Shown here: positions 1-6,644 of the stretch, piece after piece
Layout of the letters: each line of letters starts with the position of its first letter
Numbering within the stretch: the first letter of the stretch is position 1
DNA from: Methanosarcinales archaeon
GTDB taxonomy: Archaea; Halobacteriota; Methanosarcinia; Methanosarcinales; Methanocomedenaceae
Reading direction: 5' to 3'
Length of the DNA: 8,464 bases
Assembly (NCBI GenBank): GCA_030614485.1
Contig: JAUWTY010000044.1
Location: 1 to 8,464 of the forward strand
Position numbers and translations under genes: made by a program
The notes under the pieces: model-generated
Databases searched by the model: none
Seen by the model: only the letters and a program-made list of their open reading frames with translations
What the model was told of the DNA's origin: nothing

Positions 1-249
1 CAGAACCAGCGGGTTGCTATTGCACGGGCACTGGTGAATAAACCCAGTATTGTTATCGGGGACGAGCCCACGGGTAATCTTGATTCAAAGGCCAGCGAGA
101 ATATTTATGAATTGTTGCGAAAGCTCAACAGCGAGCATGAACAAACTTTCATACTGGTAACCCACGACGAGCGCATGGCTGAAAAGACCGATCGTATCAT
201 CAGGCTGGTGGATGGCCGTATTGCAGAGAACTCCAAAAATTCTGTTTAG
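1..249 (+). CDS. ABC transporter ATP-binding protein, MacB/LolD type (C-terminal part)
   Basis: This is the last 82 residues of an ATP-binding subunit whose 5' end lies outside the window. The reading frame opens directly after the ABC signature motif with QNQRVAIARAL. It continues with Walker B ending in GDEP (Asp21, Glu22 of the visible part; Glu22 is the catalytic glutamate), the D-loop GNLDS, and the switch histidine in LVTHD (His55). DEPTGNLDS is the usual wording in the MacB/LolD/FtsE group, which works with FtsX-like permeases to move lipoproteins or other envelope substrates, or to drive mechanical work at the membrane. The substrate cannot be read here. The protein ends soon after the H-loop region, as is normal for a stand-alone ATPase of about 230 residues. 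No permease gene follows, so any partner must lie upstream of the window. The family call is firm; the subgroup is likely. Confidence 0.93.
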   Translation, partial: QNQRVAIARALVNKPSIVIGDEPTGNLDSKASENIYELLRKLNSEHEQTFILVTHDERMAEKTDRIIRLVDGRIAENSKNSV

Positions 250-300
250 ACCGGCAAATCACCCAAGTTTTTATCTGGTCTGTATATAATTGAGTGTCAG

Positions 301-618
301 ATGCGGCGCAAGGACAAAAAAGTGTGGATAAAGGATATGGCAGCCCAGCGAATGGTCCGTCTGTTCGACCTGGCAGATGAGTCTTTTGATGAGGACCCTG
401 GTTTAAGTAAGCGGTATGTGTTTTTGGCTCGCAGGATTGGTATGCGGCACAGGGTCAGGATGCCATCCCATCTGAAACGCAGGATATGCAATAGCTGCGG
501 TGCATATCTGGTTCCTGGTGCGAGTTGCAGGGTGAGAGTGAGGAGCAGCCGGGTGGTTACTACCTGTATGGAATGCGGGCATCATAAGCGTATACCATAT
601 CATAAGGCTGGAAATTAG
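301..618 (+). CDS. rnp4: Ribonuclease P protein component 4 (Rpp21/Rpr2 family)
   Basis: A 105-residue basic protein that matches the archaeal RNase P subunit Rnp4. Rnp4 pairs with Rnp1 (Rpp29) on the specificity domain of RNase P RNA during maturation of tRNA 5' ends. The first half is helical, with the family pattern of a leucine/alanine-rich helix (residues 16-27) followed by LSKRYVFLARRIGMRHRVRMP. The second half is a zinc ribbon: CNSC (Cys63, Cys66) and CMEC (Cys89, Cys92), with an extra Cys76 in between. The length is normal. The first ATG fits the family's lysine/arginine-rich start. No clear SD precedes it; a weak TATA-like stretch near 265-273 would place the transcript start within a few bases of the ATG. 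The gene follows the ABC ATPase after 51 bp and is probably transcribed on its own. Confidence 0.88.
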   Translation: MRRKDKKVWIKDMAAQRMVRLFDLADESFDEDPGLSKRYVFLARRIGMRHRVRMPSHLKRRICNSCGAYLVPGASCRVRVRSSRVVTTCMECGHHKRIPYHKAGN

Positions 619-711
619 ACTCTGGATTGACCTGTATGAACAAGCGTGCGGATTATTTATCCTTGATATCCTGTAGTAGCCCGGACAATTTTCTTAAAAT
701 CCACTTAACTT

Positions 712-1656
712 TCAGTCGAACATGGATTCAGCCTGAGCCAGTCTTTTTTCAAGGTAATTGTCAATAGAGTTTTCCACATCAGGTAAGTTAGTAAAGCCGT
801 CATACGTCCGGTCCAGGCGTTTTTCCCAGTTGTCTTTTACCGCGAACAACACTCTGGCATAGTCTTTTAGGAATTGGAATCTCATACGTTCAAACTTCCT
901 GGCTGCTCTTGAATTACCAAAAACATTTTTGTATATCTGAGCGGGGTCTTCCGGGGTGGCGGCACCGCCTGCCAGTTCACTTCTTACCACACTGTAGTAT
1001 TCAATTATGGATTCTGTGACTTTGGCAAGTTCATCCATCAGGTCCCATATCATGTATACGATTTGTTCAGCTTCCTGATTTCCCTGGGTATTACTCTCTT
1101 CTTCCAGGACTTTTGCTCCTGCAGCGTTCTTTCTCATGTAAAAATGCGGGGTTTTCCATTCGGTCTGGAAATCGGCTGCAAATCTGGCAATCTTTTCCAG
1201 ATAATAGTCTGTATCGAAAATGTTCTCCGGGAGTGAACCCATTTTTCCTTTCAGAACGATTTCAGGTTGTTCCTGGAATTCATTGAGTTTATATGATTGC
1301 AGTGGTTTACTTCCATTTAGTTTGGTGTAAAGTTCGTATTTCTCGATCCATGTTTTCCAGAAATTCGTTGACCTGACTGCATTATCTTTTATCAGGATGA
1401 AATTTTTCTCTTTTTCAGTAACTAACCCTTTTGGCATTAGTATGTTGTTTATAAGGTTATTTAAAAATCTATCTTCCTCTTGTAATAGCGCCTTTTTCCT
1501 TTCCTGGCGCGCTTTTTCAGCTTTAATTCGCCGAACATTGCCACTCAGGTAATCCGGTGCATTTTCTGAAGTCAGGTCTACCAGTCCTGATGACTCTACA
1601 GGTGCTTTGTTCTGCTCATTTGTATTATTGGAAATTGTCAAACTGATGTCACTCAT
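712..1656 (-). CDS. Conserved-looking hypothetical protein, 314 aa, function unknown
   Basis: I do not recognise this protein. It is soluble and strongly charged, with no signal peptide or membrane segment. The first 35 residues are polar and likely disordered. Residues 40-62 form a dense Arg/Lys/Glu stretch (RRIKAEKARQERKKALLQEE) that should be a long helix or coiled coil. The remainder is rich in aromatic residues and predicted mostly helical (for example around FWKTWIEKYELY, IVYMIWDLMDEL and FERMRFQFLKDYARVLF). There is no cysteine motif, nucleotide-binding loop or DNA-binding motif. Codon use looks like that of neighbouring genes and the frame is open throughout, so it is probably real. 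A short purine stretch (AGGGAT) precedes the ATG by about 6 bases and may serve as a weak SD. It is divergent from the gene at 1788 and shares a 131-bp control region with it, which suggests joint regulation. Confidence 0.7.
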   Translation of the reverse strand: MSDISLTISNNTNEQNKAPVESSGLVDLTSENAPDYLSGNVRRIKAEKARQERKKALLQEEDRFLNNLINNILMPKGLVTEKEKNFILIKDNAVRSTNFWKTWIEKYELYTKLNGSKPLQSYKLNEFQEQPEIVLKGKMGSLPENIFDTDYYLEKIARFAADFQTEWKTPHFYMRKNAAGAKVLEEESNTQGNQEAEQIVYMIWDLMDELAKVTESIIEYYSVVRSELAGGAATPEDPAQIYKNVFGNSRAARKFERMRFQFLKDYARVLFAVKDNWEKRLDRTYDGFTNLPDVENSIDNYLEKRLAQAESMFD

Positions 1657-1679
1657 ATTAATCCCTAGAATGTCATAGC

Positions 1680-1761
1680 ATGTATCACTTTAATATAGTA
1701 TTGTAAACGCCAGTGTGTACTATCGTGGCATTGATACATACAATATCGATACATATAAATA
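1680..1761. promoter_or_regulatory. Divergent control region with three GATACAT copies and TATA boxes
   Basis: The spacer between the two divergent genes contains ATGTATCA (1680-1687) and its exact reverse complement TGATACAT (1732-1739), plus a third GATACAT at 1748-1754. An 8-bp palindrome, TATCGATA, lies at 1744-1751 and overlaps the third copy. A rightward TATA-like box (ATATAAAT, about 1753-1760) sits about 30 bp before the ATG at 1788, so that mRNA should be nearly leaderless. A leftward AT-rich box (about 1690-1702, TATATTAAAG on the minus strand) fits a start near 1670 for the 314-residue gene. The repeats are visible in the sequence. Their use as an operator for the RHH-like protein encoded next door is inference. 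Confidence 0.5.
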
Positions 1762-1787
1762 TGATGCTTCGAAATCGTTAAATTAGA

Positions 1788-3293
1788 ATGGAACGACGAA
1801 ATATCACTTTGGAGAAAAAACATATAGATGTTCTTTCTCCTTTGCTTGAGAAGCACGATGGCAATATCAGTGCCAGCATCAGGGAAATGATAGATTTCAC
1901 AAACTTGATGATAAATAATCATGGTAGCCTTGAGAATGCTATTAGTGACTCGGTGTCTATTGAAAGGATTGAGAACCAGCAGGTGTTAGTGGACCAACTG
2001 GTCTGGCAATGGTTGCTTGAGACCAGTCAGGATATGCTGCCACCAAAGGAGATTGTGGATAGCCTTATTGAACCGGTTGATGAACTGGACAATGAGGGTT
2101 TTGCCGTGCAAATTAATGAGTTATGTATCGGGCTGGGATGGAAGACAAAGATTCATTTCACGCTTCCTTTTAATTATATGTTGACTGGCGGAAGTGAGAA
2201 CCAGCGCTTGCTTATTTCCAAAATAATTTGTATTTATCTGGTAAACCATCATGTTGGCATTGACCATATCTCAAACACTTACTCAAAAACCGGTATTGAA
2301 TTCGGTAATAAAAGTTCGAAGGATGAGGCATACCAGGATTGCGTAAAGCATCTTGGTACACTGGATAGATCAATAAAGGAGATAAGGTATAAACCATATT
2401 TCTGGAACTCGCTCATTAATACCCACATCAATACAGATTACAACATGGTAACCCTACATAGAAAGGAATATGAGCGCCTGTTAGCAGCTGGGGTTGATGT
2501 TGATGTTGATATTTTTTCAGTGTACACAGGACTTCCTTGCAATGACATCAATCTTCAGCAACTATTGCCCACTATAAAGTCTATATTCGAAACCTCCCGG
2601 ATAGTGGACAAGATAGAGATAGAAGTAGACATATTAAGGATTTTTCATTCATATACAAATCCAGACGCCATAGAGCACATTGCCAAAACTATATTGAAAA
2701 TCCTGGAGTTGAACGGTTATCAATACGAGGCAATACAGGTTTCGAGTATAATCATCCTGCAGCACAAGGTTGAGATAGAAGGAAGAATCAGCGAACTGGT
2801 CAGCAACCTGGTGAAAGCTAAAGGTGGTTTTAACCATGAGATGTTGACCTTTTTGATATTTCTTGATGGTGTCAAAGAGAAGACCGAGATTAACTCGACC
2901 GTGAAAACACTTGGAGAGCGGATGGGTGAACAGATCTTTAAGGAATATGAAAAGCAGTTCAATGTTGTTGACTGGGATATGAAAACTTTCAAGGAAGCAT
3001 ATTCTAATATTGATATAAAATTGGGTCGTAAGTCAGTACTTGAATTGATAGATCCGAATGTGATGCATTACACTGTGAGCAGCTGCCAGATTGTACATCG
3101 ACATGGCAAATTTAATAAACATCTTTGCAATCTCACACATGGTCTGTTAAAGGGGGCCGTTGACTATGTTTTTAAAGGAGATGCAACAATAAAACCAAAA
3201 CAAAAGATTGGTCTGGGAGATCGTCTTTGCGAATTCTATATTGTACTTCAGAAAAAATTACCAATGCCTACTGACGAGTCACATAACCTGTAA
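1788..3293 (+). CDS. Putative RHH DNA-binding regulator with V4R-like C-terminal sensor domain
   Basis: A 501-residue protein with no close family that I can name. Residues 3-40 read as a ribbon-helix-helix unit: a strand RRNITLE, a helix to about residue 24, the turn GNIS, then a second helix ASIREMIDFTNL, as in CopG/NikR-type DNA-binding domains. The middle 350 residues are soluble and mostly alpha/beta, with no recognised motif and a VDVDVD run coded by three GTTGAT copies (2493-2510). The C-terminus (about 426-486) resembles V4R ligand-binding domains: Cys433, His437 and His439, then LCNLTHGLLKG (Cys447, His451), then GDRLCEF (Cys481). These cysteines and histidines could hold a metal or small ligand. 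The gene is divergent from the 314-residue gene. No SD is seen, and a TATA box about 30 bp upstream suggests a leaderless mRNA. Regulator is the best inference; the RHH call is moderate and the V4R call tentative. Confidence 0.65.
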   Translation: MERRNITLEKKHIDVLSPLLEKHDGNISASIREMIDFTNLMINNHGSLENAISDSVSIERIENQQVLVDQLVWQWLLETSQDMLPPKEIVDSLIEPVDELDNEGFAVQINELCIGLGWKTKIHFTLPFNYMLTGGSENQRLLISKIICIYLVNHHVGIDHISNTYSKTGIEFGNKSSKDEAYQDCVKHLGTLDRSIKEIRYKPYFWNSLINTHINTDYNMVTLHRKEYERLLAAGVDVDVDIFSVYTGLPCNDINLQQLLPTIKSIFETSRIVDKIEIEVDILRIFHSYTNPDAIEHIAKTILKILELNGYQYEAIQVSSIIILQHKVEIEGRISELVSNLVKAKGGFNHEMLTFLIFLDGVKEKTEINSTVKTLGERMGEQIFKEYEKQFNVVDWDMKTFKEAYSNIDIKLGRKSVLELIDPNVMHYTVSSCQIVHRHGKFNKHLCNLTHGLLKGAVDYVFKGDATIKPKQKIGLGDRLCEFYIVLQKKLPMPTDESHNL

Positions 3294-3317
3294 TGTCTGT
3301 GACAAGATATCATTGCA

Positions 3318-3984
3318 GGCTATCCCAAAAACAAAATTTCACAACACCTTGAAGTTCTGAGAGTTCCCAACATTCGGAATTAACATCTTAATACCCCTAA
3401 AGTTTGTGCATACATACATGGAAATCCACATATTTCACCAAAAACGTGTTTTTAAGCACCAATTACAACATTTTTCGTGCTCACCCCGCACTGATTTCTC
3501 CCCTAAATCCCATTTTTCAGTATCCCTTTCAAGTTTTTCCCCGCTCTTTTCACAAACCCCTCAATCTTCCCAATATTATGCACAATACACATCATCAGAA
3601 ATTCTACATTTACCTTTTCCTTCCCCCTCAAAAGAAACTCCCTAAACCCTCTATTCTGTTTCATCTGGACAAAAACAGGTTCTGCCGTGTACATTTGCTC
3701 CTGATACAGTTCCTTCCCTTCAACCGTCCTCAGTTTCCCCCTCATCTCAACCAATAAATGTTCTCGCGGATCTCTTGAAATAATTCTATTTTCTGCTTTA
3801 GTGCATGCTTTTTTCAATACACAATCGGAACAAAAATTGCAGACATATTGCTTCAGGTCAGGTTCATCCTTTCGTTTTTGAATCCTTGTAAACGGTATCA
3901 TGATACCCGCAGGGCAAAAGTAACAATCCTTTTCGTCATCGAATTTAAATATCGACTTCCTGGCATTCGCAGATGTCCTGGGTT
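3318..3984 (-). mobile_element. Truncated IS1182-type insertion sequence
   Basis: The segment holds the 3' half of a DDE transposase gene on the minus strand plus a non-coding tail. At 3318-3330 the tail shows GGCTATCCCAAAA; read on the minus strand the element therefore ends with TTTTGGGATAGCC, the style of terminal repeat seen in IS1182-group elements. No matching opposite end is present, because the transposase 5' half and its terminal repeat are gone and replaced by the peptidoglycan-binding gene relic near 3965-3985. The stretch 3331-3502 holds no gene of its own. The outer boundary is a reading of the terminal repeat and could be off by a few bases. Confidence 0.6.
3503..3984 (-). pseudogene. 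IS1182-family transposase, 5'-truncated
   Basis: About 160 residues of a transposase C-terminal half remain and stay open to the stop. Family landmarks are FKFDDEKDCYFCPAG, a cysteine cluster (C-x2-C-x2-C-x5-C in YVCNFCSDCVLKKAC), and the block EPVFVQMKQNRGFREFLLRG, whose glutamate is the third acidic residue of the DDE site. A final KVNVEFLMMCIVHNIGK follows, the usual IS1182 ending. Family members run to about 450-550 residues; the parts with the first two catalytic aspartates are missing, so it cannot act. The usual arginine just before the EPVF block is also replaced (YQEQMYTAEPVF). The frame runs without a stop into the end of an unrelated peptidoglycan-binding protein, giving a 211-residue chimeric open frame beginning at a GTG at 4138 that is not a natural gene. 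Confidence 0.8.
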
Positions 3985-4287
3985 TCATTGACAGGCCGCT
4001 GGTAAGGAATTCTAAGGTTATGGTATGGTAAGGTTTGTCATCTACCAGTTCCCCTGGTGTCTGGTAGTGGTCATACCACCTGCCCACCATTGCCCTGTTT
4101 AGGGCATCTGATGTCCTGGGGCCGACCAGGGCGTCCACTTAAGCTGTTTTGCCTCCCAATTCAGGTTCTCTCCCTGGAAATCATTTACTGCTGTTTCTGT
4201 GAGCTTACCGAAGGATCCGTCCACGCCGTCTTTTTCCGGGCCGGAAGTGCCCAGGTCGTAAACAAATGTTAACAGCATTTTTTGCAA
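3985..4287 (-). pseudogene. Peptidoglycan-binding-domain protein fragment, frameshifted
   Basis: Two reading frames together rebuild one protein piece. The first frame (from 4287) reads VYDLGTSGPEKDGVDGSFG, then LTETAVNDFQ and EAKQLK. The second, from 4138, continues VDALVGPRTSDALNRAMVG. This is the pattern of the PG_binding_1 fold, with DGxFGxxTxxAVxxFQ and the ending VGPxTxxAL. The break is exact: the DNA reads AAGTGG where AAGGTGG would keep the frame, so one G is missing at about 4138. After the domain come WYDHYQTPGELVDDKPYHTI and more until about 3985, where transposase sequence takes over. The 5' end is also lost: homology begins near 4275, directly at a foreign transposase fragment. 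The first codon at 4287 is a TTG and probably not a true start. In archaea such domains occur in cell-surface or secreted proteins; the original role is unknown. Confidence 0.72.
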
Positions 4288-4289
4288 AC

Positions 4290-4433
4290 ATGTATCCCGG
4301 CAACACTCAAGACGTTAAGATGTTCGATGATTTTATACGCCGTATCAATACTAACTATCAGGAACTAACACAAAAGGTCAAAGAGAAGTTCATGGTTTTT
4401 GACCAGTTGATTGGCCCGGAAGATAGCGATTAG
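4290..4433 (+). pseudogene. DDE transposase fragment, IS1634-like
   Basis: A 47-codon open stretch reads MYPGNTQDVKMFDDFIRRIN, with MVFDQ near the end and then a stop. YPGNxxD followed by a helix and VFDxG is the signature around the second catalytic aspartate in IS1634-type transposases (a full copy would have VFDKGNNS). Only this internal slice is left: there is no N-terminus, no earlier catalytic residue and no C-terminal half. The frame stays open upstream to an ATG at 4266 (MLTAFF), but homology seems to begin around 4280. It faces the peptidoglycan-binding relic and touches it, so the two were probably brought together by insertion and deletion. The exact IS family is a guess from one motif. 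Confidence 0.5.
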
Positions 4434-4584
4434 GGTCATTTTTTGGCTAGGTATTTGTCAAAGATGGGTTGTAAAGACCGATAGACCATGTCCTGAAAAA
4501 AAACGAAATAACCACAGCATCAGTCAATGACAACCAAGTCAATCTATCTGAGCTATGTGGAGTAACATATCGTTGAGGTGAATA

Positions 4585-4989
4585 TTAATCACTAATTTTA
4601 TCGATATGCCCATTAATTATTGTATCAAGGTTATTGAATATCTCTTTTTGGTCAATGTCGTTTAACTTAACCTTAAAGCCTCTTCTGAGCTTCTTCATAT
4701 TCTTAGCTGTGTTTTCTGTAAGTTTGCAGACGGTGTTCAGATTAACCTCATCAGGACCATTTTGTGGTGGATGAGAACCCCCATTCACTGTATTTATCAA
4801 ATTGGATTTGGCTAAAGTGGGAATGGTAAGTGGTATAAAAATATTTTCGAAATTGGATGGAGAGAATTTTTTCATACCGATATTCTTCGAAATTTTATAC
4901 GCATGGCTGGACAAATCCTTCAAACTCAACACTGGCTTTTCCTCAAGTGCGATCAATGTAGCAGCAATAATTATACTTTCATCATCCAT
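4585..4989 (-). CDS. Small hypothetical protein, 134 aa
   Basis: I do not recognise this protein. It is soluble, with no signal peptide, membrane segment, cysteine motif or nucleotide-binding loop. Residues 1-60 are mostly helical and could be a winged-helix-like unit (LIALEEKPVLSLKDLSSHAY, then ISKNIGMKKFSPSNFENIF). Residues 70-85 are Gly/Pro/Asn-rich and probably a linker. The last 45 residues are a Lys-rich helical segment (ENTAKNMKKLRRGFKVKL). The ATG is the only possible start, because a stop lies in frame 24-27 bases upstream. No SD is close to it; a TATA-like GTATAAT on the minus strand near 5020-5026 suggests an almost leaderless transcript. The gene stands alone between transposon relics and the PPC gene and could be part of the same accessory region. 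Reality is likely but not certain. Confidence 0.55.
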   Translation of the reverse strand: MDDESIIIAATLIALEEKPVLSLKDLSSHAYKISKNIGMKKFSPSNFENIFIPLTIPTLAKSNLINTVNGGSHPPQNGPDEVNLNTVCKLTENTAKNMKKLRRGFKVKLNDIDQKEIFNNLDTIINGHIDKISD

Positions 4990-5070
4990 TTTTGATATGA
5001 TGTTAGCCCCCTGTCAATTATACACTTATTAACCGATTATCTGGATTACTCTCAAGTAACTAGTTTGAAT

Positions 5071-5092
5071 TAATCATGATTATATATATCTA
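5071..5092. promoter_or_regulatory. 12-bp palindrome next to a TATA-rich box
   Basis: TAATCATGATTA (5071-5082) is a perfect 12-bp palindrome and runs straight into an alternating TATATATATC tract. This is the arrangement expected of an operator bordering an archaeal TATA box. It lies between the divergent genes at 4585-4989 and 5189-5704 and could serve either. A second inverted repeat, GTTGG/CCAAC, spans 5114-5133 just downstream. The bound protein is unknown. Confidence 0.35.
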
Positions 5093-5188
5093 TATGTGGA
5101 GGGTGACAAATCTGTTGGTCTTGATCATCCAACACATTCGAATATCGTATAAAGCATCAATAAATATAATTGTAAACTCTTGTGGTGA

Positions 5189-5704
5189 ATGGTCGGTTAT
5201 TCACAAACATCTGCCCTACCTGCCATCGCAAAGATTAAGGGTACATTAAGCCTATTTCATAGCATGGACTATACACAGGGAACAATAGGCCGCGTTTTCG
5301 TTGCCCGTATCGACCATGAGGAAGACTTACTGGCCGAACTGGAAGATCTGGCAGTAAATGAAGACATAAAATCTGCCTTTTTCTACTTACTCGGGGCAAC
5401 CGGCGGCGCCAAAATTGTAATAGGTCCCAAACAGAAAAGCATACCTCCTGACGTTAACATTAAACAATTCGATGATGCAAAAGAAGTACTTGGCATAGGC
5501 AATATATTCTGGGAGGATGGCAAACCTAAGATACATCTTCATGCTTCAGCATCAAGCAGCAATGAGTGTCTCATGGGATGTTTCCGGGAGTTTACAGAGG
5601 TATTCATGGTAGTAGAAGTTGTGATATTTGAGATAGAAGGTATCATGGCCGAAAGGATTCGTGATTCTGACCTCGGATTCTCACCCGTGAGGTTTTTCCA
5701 GTAA
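5189..5704 (+). CDS. PPC (DUF296) domain protein
   Basis: A single-domain PPC/DUF296 protein. This fold forms trimers and in plants is fused to AT-hooks; the stand-alone prokaryotic versions are of unknown biochemical role, sometimes with a bound metal. Family landmarks are YTQGTIGRVFVARI, EDLLAELEDLA, SAFFYLLGA, the strand GIGNIFWEDGKPKIHLHAS with its HxH pair, a conserved GCF, and VVEVVIFEIEG, ending with the usual FxPVRF. The start is uncertain. The ATG at 5189 gives 171 residues, while the ATG at 5264 gives 146 and begins exactly at MDYTQG, where most family members begin. Neither has a properly spaced SD. A TATA-like stretch at about 5158-5168 would put the transcript start near 5190, which allows a leaderless 5189 start or a short leader for 5264. 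The 25 extra residues show no motif. Confidence 0.85.
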   Translation: MVGYSQTSALPAIAKIKGTLSLFHSMDYTQGTIGRVFVARIDHEEDLLAELEDLAVNEDIKSAFFYLLGATGGAKIVIGPKQKSIPPDVNIKQFDDAKEVLGIGNIFWEDGKPKIHLHASASSSNECLMGCFREFTEVFMVVEVVIFEIEGIMAERIRDSDLGFSPVRFFQ

Positions 5705-5722
5705 AAAACCATGTCTGTTTGC

Positions 5723-5734
5723 GATATATTTTTA
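5723..5734 (+). promoter_or_regulatory. TATA box of the tRNA-Met gene
   Basis: GATATATTTTTA sits about 38 bp before the first base of the tRNA. That fits transcription starting roughly 8-12 bases ahead of the mature 5' end, with RNase P removing the short leader. Confidence 0.5.
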
Positions 5735-5765
5735 TTGTATCAGGGATTGTAGGATGTACCTTCAT

Positions 5766-5876
5766 GCCCAGGTGGCCTAGTCGGTTAGGGCGCCAGACTC
5801 ATAGGGAATTGCAGAAGAGCGTCTTATGGTCTCCTGAGAAATCTGGAGGTCACGGGTTCGGATCCCGTCCTGGGCA
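5766..5876 (+). tRNA. Elongator tRNA-Met (CAU) with a 37-nt intron
   Basis: The cloverleaf folds cleanly. The acceptor stem is GCCCAGG with CCTGGGC, with discriminator A at 5876; no CCA is encoded. The D stem is GCCT/GGGC, the anticodon stem CCAGA/TCTGG, and the T arm contains GGTTCGGATCC. The anticodon CAT lies at 5800-5802. The anticodon loop is interrupted after A37 (5803) by 37 bases (5804-5840), so the mature RNA is 74 nt. Intron removal is predicted from a textbook bulge-helix-bulge: CTCA pairs with TGAG (4 bp), flanked by the 3-nt bulges TAG and AAA, each cut after its second base by the archaeal splicing endonuclease, with a short GGA/TCC helix inside the intron. The CUCAUAA loop fits elongator rather than initiator tRNA-Met, and elongator tRNA-Met is a common intron carrier in archaea. 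Confidence 0.96.
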
Positions 5877-5887
5877 TTTTATTTTTC
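5877..5887 (+). terminator. T-rich terminator after tRNA-Met
   Basis: The tRNA is followed at once by TTTTATTTTTC on the coding strand. Short T-runs are the usual signal for archaeal RNA polymerase to stop, and no hairpin is needed. Confidence 0.5.
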
Positions 5888-5929
5888 ATATGGAAAATAA
5901 CTCATCTTATCCCTTTTTAGTATGAGAAA

Positions 5930-5967
5930 TTTATATTCATCATTAAACCCTGTATATCTAATAGGAG
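5930..5967 (+). promoter_or_regulatory. TATA box and SD that set the start of the HTH regulator
   Basis: TTTATATT (5930-5937) is a near-consensus TATA box, predicting a transcript start around 5959-5963. AGGAG follows at 5963-5967, five bases before the ATG at 5973. Both signals point to that ATG and not to the in-frame ATG at 5922, which would lie upstream of the promoter. Confidence 0.6.
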
Positions 5968-5972
5968 TCCAA

Positions 5973-6599
5973 ATGAGAGAAGTAATCCTTAAAATTTCAA
6001 TGCCTGATAACTGGGTAAAGGATGTTACTACAAAATATCCTAATCTCATTAAGTTTAAAGAATGTATGCCTTATGGAGAATCAGGTGGTCGTGGGCTTAT
6101 TGAGATAGACGATACTTTGGGAATGACAGAGGATATTGTTAAAGAAATCGAGGGCCATACTGAAGTCTGTAAGATTGATATATCTCCTATTAATAAAGGA
6201 GGTGTATTAGGTTCCATTGTCACAAACAAGTGCGTCGCATGCAGGACTTTAACCGGGTCTGACTGTTTCCTGACATCAGCTTTAAGCCTTGGTGATGGAA
6301 GTGTAGAATGGAAATTAATTACAGGTGGAAAAGGTTCCCTTGTCAATTTGATTGACAATCTTGAAATGAATGGATGTAAGGTTGAATTGAAGAGTACTGA
6401 AAATTTATCTTCTGATAATATACTCACCAAGAGGCAGGAAGAGATTATCCAGGCTGCTTTTCAAAAAGGCTATTATGATTGTCCCAAGAGGATTACAGTC
6501 AAAGAACTTGCAAAAATCTTTGATATTTCTCAATCCACATTGGGTGAAATCCTACAGAGGGGCGAGAAGAAAATAATTTCTGATCATTTATATAGATAA
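5973..6599 (+). CDS. Bat-type HTH_10 transcriptional regulator
   Basis: A 208-residue predicted DNA-binding regulator. The C-terminus (residues 151-204) is a clear bacterioopsin-activator-type HTH_10: LTKRQEEIIQAAFQKGYYDCP, then ITVKELAKIFDISQSTLGEI and a final basic helix. The N-terminal 145 residues form the alpha/beta sensor part common to this archaeal family. It contains a small cysteine group (Cys87, Cys90, Cys98 in CVACRTLTGSDC) that might sense redox state or metal; that is inference. I chose the ATG at 5973 over 5922 because of the AGGAG and TATA box spacing, and because MREVILKI begins the first beta strand. It ends 45 bp before the methyltransferase in the same direction, so the two may form an operon. 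Members often regulate a neighbouring gene, but the target is not shown here. Confidence 0.85.
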   Translation: MREVILKISMPDNWVKDVTTKYPNLIKFKECMPYGESGGRGLIEIDDTLGMTEDIVKEIEGHTEVCKIDISPINKGGVLGSIVTNKCVACRTLTGSDCFLTSALSLGDGSVEWKLITGGKGSLVNLIDNLEMNGCKVELKSTENLSSDNILTKRQEEIIQAAFQKGYYDCPKRITVKELAKIFDISQSTLGEILQRGEKKIISDHLYR

Positions 6600-6644
6600 A
6601 CATGATTTTTTTTACGTATCACATACTCAAGGTAAAAGGGATAT

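Noticed and set aside
282..290. TATATAAT close to the rnp4 start as its promoter
   Set aside because: It is only about 15 bp before the ATG, so transcription would start inside the gene and skip the conserved N-terminus; an earlier T-rich box fits better.
2493..2510. Three tandem GTTGAT units as a phase-variable repeat
   Set aside because: Six-base units keep the reading frame and three copies are too few to slip often; it only codes the VDVDVD run.
3404..3757. Overlapping plus-strand open frames of 117 and 79 residues
   Set aside because: They lie opposite the transposase tail, have very high Pro/Phe/Ser content and no family pattern; they are antisense shadows of an AT-rich, purine-biased gene.
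4057..4272. 71-residue plus-strand frame across the frameshift site
   Set aside because: It is antisense to the peptidoglycan-binding relic, whose protein pattern explains the sequence better.
5098..5245. SD-like GGAGGGTGA followed by a TTG and a 43-codon frame
   Set aside because: The strongest TATA tract would start transcription after the SD, the frame overlaps the PPC gene out of phase, and the peptide has no recognisable feature.
6071..6430. 119-residue minus-strand open frame inside the HTH regulator
   Set aside because: It is wholly antisense to a well-supported gene, with a Pro/Ser-rich composition typical of shadow frames.
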